Positions 1 through 6,626 are shown, numbered from the stretch's first letter. The stretch: DNA of 6,658 nucleotides from WACF01 sp040880205 (GCA_040880205.1 JBBDIU010000038.1:1-6658), one strand, 5' to 3'. Translations and numbers: made by a program. The notes: generated from the letters alone by a model not told the origin.

Positions 1-53
1 TGAACGCTTCAGGTCACGCAGAGACGTATTGGTATTATTCAGAGGCTCCCTAG
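1..53 (+). repeat. Left copy of 53-bp inverted repeat
   Basis: The first 53 bases match the reverse complement of 6574-6626 at 48 of 53 positions; the mismatches are at 14, 24, 26, 35 and 45. Similarity stops sharply after the shared CTCCCTAG. The outer limit is unknown because the copy starts at base 1 and may continue outside the window. It lies 111 bp upstream of the oxygenase gene and reads toward it. Within it, TGAACGCTTCA forms a small palindrome (TGAA-CGC-TTCA). The inner hairpin present in the right copy is broken here by substitutions. Whether it is a mobile-element end, a dispersed intergenic repeat or a regulatory element cannot be decided from two copies. Confidence 0.9.
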
Positions 54-151
54 GCCCCATTCCCAGGATAGATAGAGCCTATACTACCTGCAAACTTTAG
101 CCGCTGCTACCGGGCGTCCGGCGGCGTATTCCTGGCCGATTCAAAGTGTGT

Positions 152-157
152 TATAAA
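152..157 (+). promoter_or_regulatory. Candidate extended -10 box upstream of oxygenase gene
   Basis: TATAAA at 152-157 is preceded by TG at 149-150 and one spacer base, which fits an extended -10 element. A weak -35-like TTCCTG lies at 129-134, 17 bases upstream. A start site about seven bases downstream would fall on or next to the ATG at 165, giving a leaderless or nearly leaderless message. No Shine-Dalgarno sequence precedes that ATG, which agrees with this reading. AT-rich hexamers arise by chance, so this is tentative. Confidence 0.3.
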
Positions 158-164
158 AAACGCC

Positions 165-1019
165 ATGGACATTGAACGAAGATCGACTCTGAGCCGCAAG
201 CAGTTCGTTGCTGAATTTGTAGTCCCAAACCGCCCAGTGATATTGACCGACCTCTCGGCTCACTGGGAAGCACGGGAAAAATTCACCCCGGATTTTTTTA
301 GACAGCACTATCCCCATGTACGTTTGGATGTGCGCGGTCGTGAATATCAATTGGGATATGTGCTCGACCAGTTCACCCCCGGGCCGGCCACTGCGGAATT
401 GTCCCCCTGCAAGCTCAATCTTCGCGACCCGCAGTTCGGCGATCTGGCCCGGATGGTCGAACCCCGTCCCGATATTATTTGTCCAGATCGAACCCACAAC
501 CCATTGATACCGCGTCGACTCCTGGAAGGGCTCTATGACCTGGAGATATTTTTCGGGGGCGCGGGTGGTGAGTTTCCTTATCTCCACTACGATTTCCTTG
601 GGCTTTATGCCCTTATCAACCAGCTATACGGCGAAAAAGAGTTCACGGTATTTCCTCCGGAACAGCAAAAGTTTTTATATCCCCTGGAAGACAGGCCCTG
701 GGTCTCCCAAATCGAAAACCACCACAATCCAGATCTGGAAAGGTACCCGCTGTTCAAACATGCGACTCCTATAAAGATTGTCGTAAAGCCTGGCGAAACG
801 CTCTTCATCCCCAAAAAGTGGTACCACACGGCTCGATCCCTGAGCCCTACAATTTCCGTCGCGATGGACCAACTTTGCCACTTCAATTGGGGCCAGTTTA
901 CTGAAGAATGCTTACTTCCCCGAAAGAACCACCCCATCAAGTCTTTTGCAGTCAAGGCATATCTGAATGCCATTGGCAACATGATGAGCGCTCGCGAGCG
1001 TCTCGGTGGAGGCCTGTAG
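165..1019 (+). CDS. JmjC/cupin_8-type Fe(II)/2-oxoglutarate-dependent oxygenase
   Basis: This 284-residue protein resembles the cupin-like (Cupin_8/JmjC) oxygenases, a family that uses Fe(II) and 2-oxoglutarate to hydroxylate proteins or small molecules. The N-terminal RPVILTDLSAHW (residues 23-34) is typical of the family. The iron facial triad can be read as H141 and D143 in LHYDF plus H221 in WYHTA. K158 in GEKEFTVFPP is the likely 2-oxoglutarate ligand, and PGETLFIPKKWYH (209-221) is the usual strand before the distal histidine. All expected metal ligands are present, so an active enzyme is likely. The protein has no signal peptide or membrane segment and should be cytoplasmic. The substrate is unknown. 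The ATG at 165 is the only start codon before the conserved region but lacks a ribosome binding site. A DUF218 gene follows after 95 bp. Confidence 0.85.
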   Translation: MDIERRSTLSRKQFVAEFVVPNRPVILTDLSAHWEAREKFTPDFFRQHYPHVRLDVRGREYQLGYVLDQFTPGPATAELSPCKLNLRDPQFGDLARMVEPRPDIICPDRTHNPLIPRRLLEGLYDLEIFFGGAGGEFPYLHYDFLGLYALINQLYGEKEFTVFPPEQQKFLYPLEDRPWVSQIENHHNPDLERYPLFKHATPIKIVVKPGETLFIPKKWYHTARSLSPTISVAMDQLCHFNWGQFTEECLLPRKNHPIKSFAVKAYLNAIGNMMSARERLGGGL

Positions 1020-1039
1020 ATCGGCGCGCGGCTCGTGCA

Positions 1040-1070
1040 TTGACCGCCCAAATACTCTAAAATGTAGAAT
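1040..1070 (+). promoter_or_regulatory. Weak candidate promoter for the DUF218 gene
   Basis: TTGACC at 1040-1045 is close to a sigma70 -35 box, and TAGAAT at 1065-1070 is close to a -10 box, but the 19-base spacer is long. An alternative TAAAAT at 1058-1063 is too close. The 95-bp gap after the oxygenase gene has no clear terminator, so read-through from 165 is equally possible. The match is suggestive only. Confidence 0.25.
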
Positions 1071-1114
1071 CCGCCGCCAACCACGCGGCCCTCATTCGCC
1101 GGTAACAGCTCGCT

Positions 1115-1846
1115 ATGGAATACCTGGTTACCAACCCACTCAATTATTTCTTCGGTCTATTGTTCCTATCGGTAGCGCTCCTACTGTTTACTCGACTCAA
1201 ATGGTACTGGCACCTACCCTTGTTCGCGGGAATTGGCCTTGTATTTTTTATGTTGACGCCGATGGGTGCAAATTTTGCTGTAGCTTTGGTCACCTCGGAC
1301 GACGTCCAGGCGGATTGTGATACCTCGGTTGCCGTCGTCCTGCTGGGAAATTTGGCGCACACGGCCAAACACCATCGTGATTACGGTGCCATGAGCCAGG
1401 ATATGCTCAGTCAAGCACACAGCGCGGTTGAGTGGCTTAACGAAAACATGGAGCGCAATCTGGTAGTTTCTGGAGCGCACCAGGACGGCCAAAATCCCGG
1501 CTCGGCCCAATTGGCGTATAACTTCCTGCTGATGAACGGAATTTCCCGCCAACGAATCATCTATAACCCGAGTGCATCGTCCTACTATGAAGGTGCTACA
1601 AGTCTTGCAAAAGTGATGGAAAACATGGACGTGTCATTGATTGTTTCGGATATACATTTCGGCCGCGCGCGACTGGCTTTCGAAAGCCAGGGATTTTCCG
1701 TTTGTCCGCTCACCCTGAGCTCCTGGCGCATGGACGGCCACCCAATTTTGATGATCCTTCCGAGTGCCGAATCCATCGGCACTACCAAAGTGGTTTTGTG
1801 GGAAATTATCGGCCTTGTATGGTATTGGTGGACAGATCGGATTTAG
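1115..1846 (+). CDS. DUF218 (YdcF/SanA/ElyC-like) membrane-anchored protein
   Basis: This 243-residue protein has two hydrophobic segments at about residues 11-27 and 33-60, followed by a DUF218 domain from about residue 70. Family landmarks are the first strand SVAVVLLGN (71-79), NLVVSGAHQDG (115-125), LLMNGISRQRIIY (138-150), LIVSDIHFGRARLAF (175-189), and a C-terminal LWEIIGLVWYWW (228-239). Characterised relatives (SanA, ElyC, YdcF) are envelope proteins, some linked to peptidoglycan, polysaccharide or lipid-carrier metabolism; the chemistry is poorly defined. The S-x-x-H-x-x-RA motif is kept, but the acidic and polar positions usual in the central GI...E..S..T.EN stretch look altered (here NPSASSYYEGA, 151-161). 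The gene ends flush with the start of the next one, so the two are probably translated together. The start has only a weak ribosome site (GGTAA at 1101-1105). Confidence 0.8.
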   Translation: MEYLVTNPLNYFFGLLFLSVALLLFTRLKWYWHLPLFAGIGLVFFMLTPMGANFAVALVTSDDVQADCDTSVAVVLLGNLAHTAKHHRDYGAMSQDMLSQAHSAVEWLNENMERNLVVSGAHQDGQNPGSAQLAYNFLLMNGISRQRIIYNPSASSYYEGATSLAKVMENMDVSLIVSDIHFGRARLAFESQGFSVCPLTLSSWRMDGHPILMILPSAESIGTTKVVLWEIIGLVWYWWTDRI

Positions 1847-3013
1847 ATGATGGGTGACCAGAGTTACGCCATAGAGACGTTGCCGGCACATGAAAATCTC
1901 GAAAAAATAGAGGCCACTTGGCGGCAGCTCACGGACAACTTCCCGCACAGCTATTTTTTGAGCTGGGGATGGATGGAAAGCTGGTTGGCGTCCCAGCAGG
2001 ATACCTCTAATATTCTATGCATATTCGGCTATCGCGATTCGACACCGTGTTTCGGTTTTTTCGTAGGCTACAACAATTATAGAAAATATGGCTTTTACCC
2101 CACCCGGTCCGCCCACCTCAACGCCACAGGCAAAGCGAATAAAGACATTATTACAATCGAATACAACGGCATTCTAAGCGCCGTGGATTCGCCGCCTATT
2201 TTCCCTTCGCTTCTTTTTTCGCCGCCCCTCAAGGCTTGCAATGAATTTGTATTCCCGGGCACAACTGGCGCATTTGCGACTATGATCCGGGACCATTGTA
2301 AAAATTTCTATCTAACTACAAACGAACAATTGTCATATTACACTGACCTCTCCCTCATCCGCGGCAAAAACGGCGACTACCTTTCAATACTGAGCAGCAA
2401 CAAACGTCAGCAAATTCGTCGATCCATTAAAGAATACGAAAAAGGCGGGATGGTTCAGTGCCAACATGCTACAAGCTCGGGTGAAGCTGAAACCATGTTT
2501 GACGAAATGGGTGAGCTGCACACTGAAGCATGGCGCAAGCGGGGAAAAAACGGCTCGTTTGTTAGCGCGCATTGGGTACACTTTCACAAAACTCTTATTC
2601 GAAATCGTTTTTCCAGCGGGGAAATTCATATCTCCAAGATCTTTACTCAGGAAAAGACGCTGGGTTATATATACGGCTTTATATACAACGATACTTTTCT
2701 ATTTTGTCAATGTGGTTTTCATTACGAAAAAAACAACAAACTGCGTCCCGGGATCGTTTCCCATTACATTTTGATTCAATATTTTGCGGAACGCGGGCTT
2801 GCGCTGTATGATTTTCTCGCCGGAGACAGTGACTATAAACGAAGTCTTTCCACCAATCGGACGGCTGTTTATTGGCTGGCCCTGCAGCGGCGAACAGCGG
2901 CGTTTGCGGTTATAAAGACACTCAAGGATTTGGTGCGAACAGGCGGTAGGTTTCTGACGACAGCCATGCGGCCGAACGACGCTAACGCCTATCGACCGCG
3001 TGGGGGACCATAG
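1847..3013 (+). CDS. GNAT-fold acyltransferase, BioF2/CelD type (Acetyltransf_6)
   Basis: This 388-residue protein has the two-part layout of the Acetyltransf_6 family, related to FemAB-like acyltransferases. The N-terminal half includes HSYFLSWGWMESWL (34-47). The C-terminal transferase half starts with NKRQQIRRSIKEYEKGG (185-201), then W229-KRGKNGSF, LGYIYGFIYNDTFLFC (272-287), LRPGIVSHYILIQYFAERG (299-317) and the diagnostic YDFLAGDSDYKRSL (321-334). Such proteins transfer acyl groups from CoA or aminoacyl-tRNA donors, often in exopolysaccharide loci; donor and acceptor here are unknown. ATG at 1847 follows directly on the TAG of the DUF218 gene, with a second ATG at 1850, indicating translational coupling. 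Its DNA is AT-richer than that of the opposing unit (for example 23 G/C of 60 in 2041-2100). Its last 32 bp overlap the opposing acyltransferase gene. Confidence 0.85.
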   Translation: MMGDQSYAIETLPAHENLEKIEATWRQLTDNFPHSYFLSWGWMESWLASQQDTSNILCIFGYRDSTPCFGFFVGYNNYRKYGFYPTRSAHLNATGKANKDIITIEYNGILSAVDSPPIFPSLLFSPPLKACNEFVFPGTTGAFATMIRDHCKNFYLTTNEQLSYYTDLSLIRGKNGDYLSILSSNKRQQIRRSIKEYEKGGMVQCQHATSSGEAETMFDEMGELHTEAWRKRGKNGSFVSAHWVHFHKTLIRNRFSSGEIHISKIFTQEKTLGYIYGFIYNDTFLFCQCGFHYEKNNKLRPGIVSHYILIQYFAERGLALYDFLAGDSDYKRSLSTNRTAVYWLALQRRTAAFAVIKTLKDLVRTGGRFLTTAMRPNDANAYRPRGGP

Positions 3014-4070
3014 TCCCTCGTTTACGACGCATGGCGCGTAGTATTCGAATTGTTTGTGCAACCACCGAATTGCTGTAGATCAATACATTTTTGGTGGCCT
3101 CCGATGCCATGTGCCAGCGGTCACTCCACTCCGGACAGGTCACCAGATTGATTTCGGTTACATCGGGATCCCCTGCCATTCTTTCGACGAGAAGCTTGAG
3201 CAAGATATTGCCCGGCGCAAGGGCCGCATACGCTTCGTCATAGCCGATTTTATACAAATACCAGCAACTGCCCGTTCGCAACGAGAATGCCGTTGCTACT
3301 CGAACATCGCCAAACCGCAAAAACATAATATTACTATCGTTTGTTTTCCCGAATTGCCGGTAGAGCTGGCGGTAAAATGAAATGCCTTGACTGCCGCTAC
3401 AGGCAATGCTCGTCTTCGCGCCTTTACTGCCCTTCCAACTGGCATCTTCTACCCGAAGAAAATCCTCGAAAATCTCCTCGCCCGACCCTTCCGACTTTAG
3501 CTCAAGCCACACCTTACCGTGGTTTTCCCCTGCCTTGCGCATGAACCGATTAATGTTTTTCAGGTGTTTTTTCGACAGCGTGGCGAGGTCTTGCTCGTTT
3601 CCGCAAGAAACAAAGGCGATTTTGTTCGCACCGACAACAGCGCCGGTGTCGACTTCCTCAAGCTGACTGAGCTGTGACCGCTGGCCAAATCCTTCGAGAT
3701 CGCAAATGTCCCAGTCCCGCACTGCCTGAATGGCCGCGGACAGGAGCGGCTTCGCCTCATGCCCGGCTTTGATCAGCGCATCGGTGGTGTCGATGTAGGC
3801 GGGATGATTTAAAAGCTCGAGCGACCAGTAACGAATAAAACCGAAACGACGTTGCCGCCGTAGAAAAATAAAAATAGCCAGCGGTTCTTCCTGCTCGTAG
3901 ACGCAGCTTATCCACATCTGTTCGGTCAGAACGTGCTGCCCCAGGGCGCTGTACCAGCGCCAATCGTGGTTTACGCTGGGCGTACGCATTGTGCTGTGTA
4001 TACGGCCCCAATCTTCCTTCACCTGCTCCAGGCCTTCACAGCCGCGAAACACTTTTACATCGAAATCCAA
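2982..4070 (-). CDS. GNAT-fold acyltransferase, BioF2/CelD type (Acetyltransf_6), second copy
   Basis: This 362-residue protein belongs to the same family as the + strand acyltransferase but is only distantly similar, so it is not a recent duplicate. The N-terminal half includes HDWRWYSALG (35-44). The transferase half begins with SKKHLKNINRFMRKAG (166-181), then EDASWKGSKGAKTSI (208-222), VRVATAFSLRTGSCWYLYKI (256-275), the family's YD...APGNILLKLLVERM region (278-298) and a terminal PEWSDRW (313-319). The start codon is TTG at 4070. A GGAG nine bases upstream supports it, and the next in-frame ATG (codon 28) would remove conserved N-terminal sequence. It lies 53 bp after the PLP enzyme gene and is probably the last gene of that operon. 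An acyl or aminoacyl transfer to a sugar amine made by the upstream gene is plausible but inferred. Confidence 0.84.
   Translation of the reverse strand: MDFDVKVFRGCEGLEQVKEDWGRIHSTMRTPSVNHDWRWYSALGQHVLTEQMWISCVYEQEEPLAIFIFLRRQRRFGFIRYWSLELLNHPAYIDTTDALIKAGHEAKPLLSAAIQAVRDWDICDLEGFGQRSQLSQLEEVDTGAVVGANKIAFVSCGNEQDLATLSKKHLKNINRFMRKAGENHGKVWLELKSEGSGEEIFEDFLRVEDASWKGSKGAKTSIACSGSQGISFYRQLYRQFGKTNDSNIMFLRFGDVRVATAFSLRTGSCWYLYKIGYDEAYAALAPGNILLKLLVERMAGDPDVTEINLVTCPEWSDRWHMASEATKNVLIYSNSVVAQTIRILRAMRRKRGTMVPHAVDRR
3002..3019 (+). terminator. Hairpin at the convergent gene junction
   Basis: GGGAC (3004-3008) pairs with GTCCC (3013-3017) around a four-base CATA loop, and on the + strand RNA a G-U and a G-C pair extend the stem to seven pairs. 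It sits on the TAG stop of the + acyltransferase gene. The following bases contain only a short TTT run (3021-3023), so as an intrinsic terminator it is weak. On the opposite strand it lies inside the coding end of the other acyltransferase gene. Confidence 0.35.
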
Positions 4071-4079
4071 CTAAACCTA

Positions 4080-4083
4080 CTCC
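4080..4083 (-). promoter_or_regulatory. Ribosome binding site that supports a TTG start
   Basis: On the - strand GGAG occupies 4083-4080, nine bases before the TTG at 4070. It favours TTG over the internal ATG at codon 28 as the start of the second acyltransferase. Confidence 0.6.
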
Positions 4084-4123
4084 ACCAACAAACGCTCACA
4101 GGCGCCAATAATCGAGATTCAGT

Positions 4124-5275
4124 CTACCCTGACTCAAAAATCTCCCGACTGATTATGCCGATTCGGTCTATATGCTGACGGCTGACTCCGGAATGCACCG
4201 GTAACGTAAGCAGACTTCTGGCAAAGCCCTCGGCATGCCTTGGATTTTCGTAAGCAACAGCCTGGCCCGCCACCCCGGAAATCGACAGCAAGGGGCGCCG
4301 GTACATGGCGGAGGCGCCCAAGCCTTGCCGCTGTAACGCCCCGAGCAGCCGATCCCGCTGGTGGCCATTATCACAGACTAGCGGATAGCGCAGTAGGCGG
4401 CCTCGTCGCGAACTCCATTTCAGGGCGAGAGGCGTCACGGTCGGGAGATCCGCAAATATACCGTCATAGCGCTTTTCGCGCCAGCGGTCGGCGGCCAAAA
4501 GGCGTCGCACATTGGCCGCTACCAGCGCACGACTCGAGGGCGTCATGGTGCCAATATCCGCAACAGGCTTGTAGCGGGTTTCACCCAAGTTCAAAAAAGG
4601 GTTCCGGTTCAGCCAGTAATAGAAACGAGGCTGGCGCAGCAGATTGTACAGCCCTGTCTTTACCCGATATCGCAGCCGTACCAATGGGGATTCCGAATTG
4701 CTTGTCCGGGCGTGTTGGGTCAGCCAATCGGGATCAAATTCCAGACCGTCACGCAGCAGTAGTAACCCCCCACCCAGCACGCTGGCGGGCTTGCCACGTC
4801 CAAATGAGGTGATCACATAATCGCCAAGCAAGTTTACCGAACCATTCAACTCCGGATGCCATTGGGCGTTATCTTCCAGTAAAAAAACGCCGGGCGGCAA
4901 TATGGCCTTGATTGCCTCGACTCTCTCGCGAATGCCCAAAAAATTGACCGCCATAACAGCAATGGTATGGGAGTTTAACGAGCTTCTCAGCACCTCCAGA
5001 TCGAATCCGGGATCATCCAGGCCAATGTCCGCGACCACTGGGGTAACGCCAGCGTATACAGCGGCCGCCACCAGGTCCGGACAACCATAGGCCGGAATAA
5101 TCACTTGCGGTGTACTGATATTCGGTAACTGACGACGCGCGTGGAGTAGGGCCAGCGCCAAGGCGGCGGTTCCACTATTCAGCCACAGCGACCGATAACC
5201 CGGGTATTCCGGCGGCGGCAGGGAATTGCTGGTATCAATGCGGTCCCCAGCCGGCGGCAAATCGGCCAACATCAT
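4124..5275 (-). CDS. DegT/DnrJ/EryC1/StrS-family PLP-dependent enzyme (putative sugar aminotransferase)
   Basis: From the preferred ATG at 5275 the product is 383 residues, the normal length for this fold-type I family, whose members mostly transaminate keto sugars on nucleotide carriers. Landmarks are NSGTAALALALL (33-44), VIIPAYGCPD (58-67), LLEDNAQ (132-138) with D135 as the likely partner of the PLP ring nitrogen, and SFGRGKP (157-163) with K162 as the likely Schiff-base lysine. The C-terminal LPVHSGVS (358-365) is also typical. The sequence around the lysine (SFGRGKPASVLGGG) departs from the common SFxxxKxxxxGEGG pattern, so the substrate may be unusual. Its ATG overlaps the TGA of the glycosyltransferase gene as ATGA (5275-5272), a sign of coupled translation. 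An upstream in-frame GTG at 5326 would add 17 residues inside the preceding gene and has a poorer ribosome site. Confidence 0.83.
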   Translation of the reverse strand: MMLADLPPAGDRIDTSNSLPPPEYPGYRSLWLNSGTAALALALLHARRQLPNISTPQVIIPAYGCPDLVAAAVYAGVTPVVADIGLDDPGFDLEVLRSSLNSHTIAVMAVNFLGIRERVEAIKAILPPGVFLLEDNAQWHPELNGSVNLLGDYVITSFGRGKPASVLGGGLLLLRDGLEFDPDWLTQHARTSNSESPLVRLRYRVKTGLYNLLRQPRFYYWLNRNPFLNLGETRYKPVADIGTMTPSSRALVAANVRRLLAADRWREKRYDGIFADLPTVTPLALKWSSRRGRLLRYPLVCDNGHQRDRLLGALQRQGLGASAMYRRPLLSISGVAGQAVAYENPRHAEGFARSLLTLPVHSGVSRQHIDRIGIISREIFESG

Positions 5276-6414
5276 CGCGCCGAAGGACTCCACACCGTCA
5301 TGCGGATTCCCGACAAAAAACGGCACGAGGCATCAAAGATCGCGGCGTTAACCTGAACGAAGAAGTAAATCAACCGTACAGCTCCGCTTTTCCGTAGACG
5401 GCTATTGTAGTGGGCCGCGATCGCCAGGCCGTAGAAAAGCAACTGGGAGACAAAAGCGAGACCGTACACCAAGCCCCTATCCGCCAGAATGGCCGACACC
5501 ACAAACAAGGCTAGCAGGAACCAGGGCACCAGCCAGCGCATTAACTTATGGCTGAACACCTGGAAGGCAAATAGACCGTACTTGAGTGGGTTAAGCACAT
5601 CGGGGTGCCTCGCCAGGGAGGTCATACCGCGAATAACCGTGCGAATTTTGCGCGCGTATTCCTTGCCGGGATCCTTCAAATCCTGGTAGTAGCCCAGCAC
5701 GTCTGGGGCAGTGACCGCCCTGTAGCCCAGACGGGCGCTATTGAGCGCTGTGTTGAAATCGCTGGGAGAATGGATATCCCAGCGCTGGCAAACGTCCCGC
5801 CGCGCGGCGAAAAAGGACCCGCTAAGCCCCACCAGACCCGCCAGCCGGGATTCCTGTTGCCGGAGCCACATCTCGTATTTGACGTAGGCACCCTCCCCCG
5901 CGACACTGCCATCCTGGGTGATAAAGCGGTCCTCGCTGGACACGGCGCCCACCCGCGGGTTGGCAAAGTACGCCGTGAGCTTTTGCAGCGAATCGGCGGG
6001 CATTTGCGTCGCCACATCTGAAAATACGATGATATCGCCACCGGCCTCCTGAATCGCGGCCCACTGGGCATTCTCCTTGCCCAGGCGTTCGGCGGCCCGC
6101 ACCAGCCTGATACCCCGTTCCCCGTATTCCCGAACGATGTCGTCAGTGCCATCATCCGAGCAATCGGAGGCGACAATTACCTCGAGTCGGGACTTATCAA
6201 AATCCAGCGCCAATGCATTATCCAGCTTGTCCCGGATCCGCGAAGCTTCGTTGTAGGCAGTGATAATGAGCGATAGCGACACTTCCAGTGGTTGTCCATC
6301 GTCTGCTTCCGGAACCCGATGCTGCCGCCAAGCCAGCAACAGCAAACAAAGCGGATAGATGAAGTAGCTGTACGCTGCACAAACCAACAGCAGCCAGAAG
6401 GCAAAAACCAGCAT
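5272..6414 (-). CDS. Membrane-bound family 2 glycosyltransferase
   Basis: The 380-residue product starts with a membrane segment (about 1-28), carries a cytoplasmic GT2 domain (about 45-265) and ends with hydrophobic stretches at about 292-312, 315-335 and 347-366. This layout resembles cellulose-synthase-like and IcaA-like enzymes of exopolysaccharide loci. GT2 landmarks are SLIITAYNE (47-55), SDCSDDGTD (83-91), the nucleotide-sugar/metal site FSDVAT (131-136, D133), LSGSFFAARR (197-206), PSDFN (217-221) with D219 as candidate catalytic base, and RKIRTVIRGM (255-264) in the place of the QxxRW motif. The likely role is transfer of a sugar from a nucleotide sugar to a lipid-linked or growing glycan at the inner membrane. 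The ATG at 6414 was chosen because a GGAG lies nine bases upstream and the membrane segment begins there. The frame stays open upstream to 6552 but that extension looks non-coding. Confidence 0.88.
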   Translation of the reverse strand: MLVFAFWLLLVCAAYSYFIYPLCLLLLAWRQHRVPEADDGQPLEVSLSLIITAYNEASRIRDKLDNALALDFDKSRLEVIVASDCSDDGTDDIVREYGERGIRLVRAAERLGKENAQWAAIQEAGGDIIVFSDVATQMPADSLQKLTAYFANPRVGAVSSEDRFITQDGSVAGEGAYVKYEMWLRQQESRLAGLVGLSGSFFAARRDVCQRWDIHSPSDFNTALNSARLGYRAVTAPDVLGYYQDLKDPGKEYARKIRTVIRGMTSLARHPDVLNPLKYGLFAFQVFSHKLMRWLVPWFLLALFVVSAILADRGLVYGLAFVSQLLFYGLAIAAHYNSRLRKSGAVRLIYFFVQVNAAIFDASCRFLSGIRMTVWSPSAR

Positions 6415-6573
6415 TGCGTCCGTCTCCGTACATAAATTCCTGTGAAGCGGCAAGTTTACCGCAGATGTCCGCATGCATCCTACTCTCCAGGCGTCCTTTT
6501 CATACATCTCCCATGGAGGCTTGGCCTGCGACGGAATGCCCCACCCAACCAAAGCAAAACAAACCTCTCCAAA
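6415..6573 (-). other. Upstream region of the right-hand operon
   Basis: This 159-bp stretch separates the right repeat copy from the glycosyltransferase start and should hold the promoter of the three-gene - strand unit. Beyond the ribosome binding site I see only a short GCGG/CCGC hairpin (about 6448-6463 with an eight-base loop) and no convincing -35/-10 pair or known operator. No protein-coding gene is supported here. Confidence 0.4.
6424..6427 (-). promoter_or_regulatory. Ribosome binding site of the glycosyltransferase gene
   Basis: GGAG on the - strand at 6427-6424, nine bases before the ATG at 6414, decides the start of the glycosyltransferase against the longer 426-residue reading from 6552. 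Confidence 0.7.
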
Positions 6574-6626
6574 CTAGGGAGACTCTGAATATTACCAATA
6601 TGCCTCTGCGTGGCCTGAAGCGTTCA
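6574..6626 (-). repeat. Right copy of 53-bp inverted repeat
   Basis: Its reverse complement matches bases 1-53 at 48 of 53 positions. This copy contains a perfect hairpin ATATT-ACC-AATAT (6589-6601). TCTGAA (6584-6589) can also pair with TTCAGA (6623-6628) across almost the whole element, and CTGAA-GCG-TTCAG (6616-6626 plus the next G) forms a third small palindrome. It lies 159 bp upstream of the glycosyltransferase gene and has the same orientation relative to that gene as the left copy has to the oxygenase gene. Similarity ends abruptly on the inner side at 6573. Confidence 0.9.

Noticed and set aside
989..1000. Perfect 12-bp palindrome CGCTCGCGAGCG
   Set aside because: It lies inside the oxygenase coding end, has no T-tract or second copy, and is explained by ordinary Ser-Ala-Arg-Glu-Arg codons.
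605..1084. 159-codon - strand reading frame opposite the oxygenase gene
   Set aside because: It is the antisense shadow of a gene with clear family motifs and has no recognisable features of its own.
4240..4812. 190-codon + strand reading frame opposite the PLP enzyme gene
   Set aside because: It is a long open frame caused by high GC on the strand opposite a well-supported gene; the translation is low-complexity in character and lacks a ribosome site.
5276..5326. GTG start adding 17 residues to the PLP enzyme
   Set aside because: It would overlap the glycosyltransferase gene by 55 bp without a clear ribosome site, while ATG at 5275 forms a classic ATGA overlap.
6415..6552. N-terminal extension of the glycosyltransferase to 426 residues
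   Set aside because: The 46 added residues have no family character, a good ribosome site sits just before the ATG at 6414, and the signal-anchor segment starts at that ATG.
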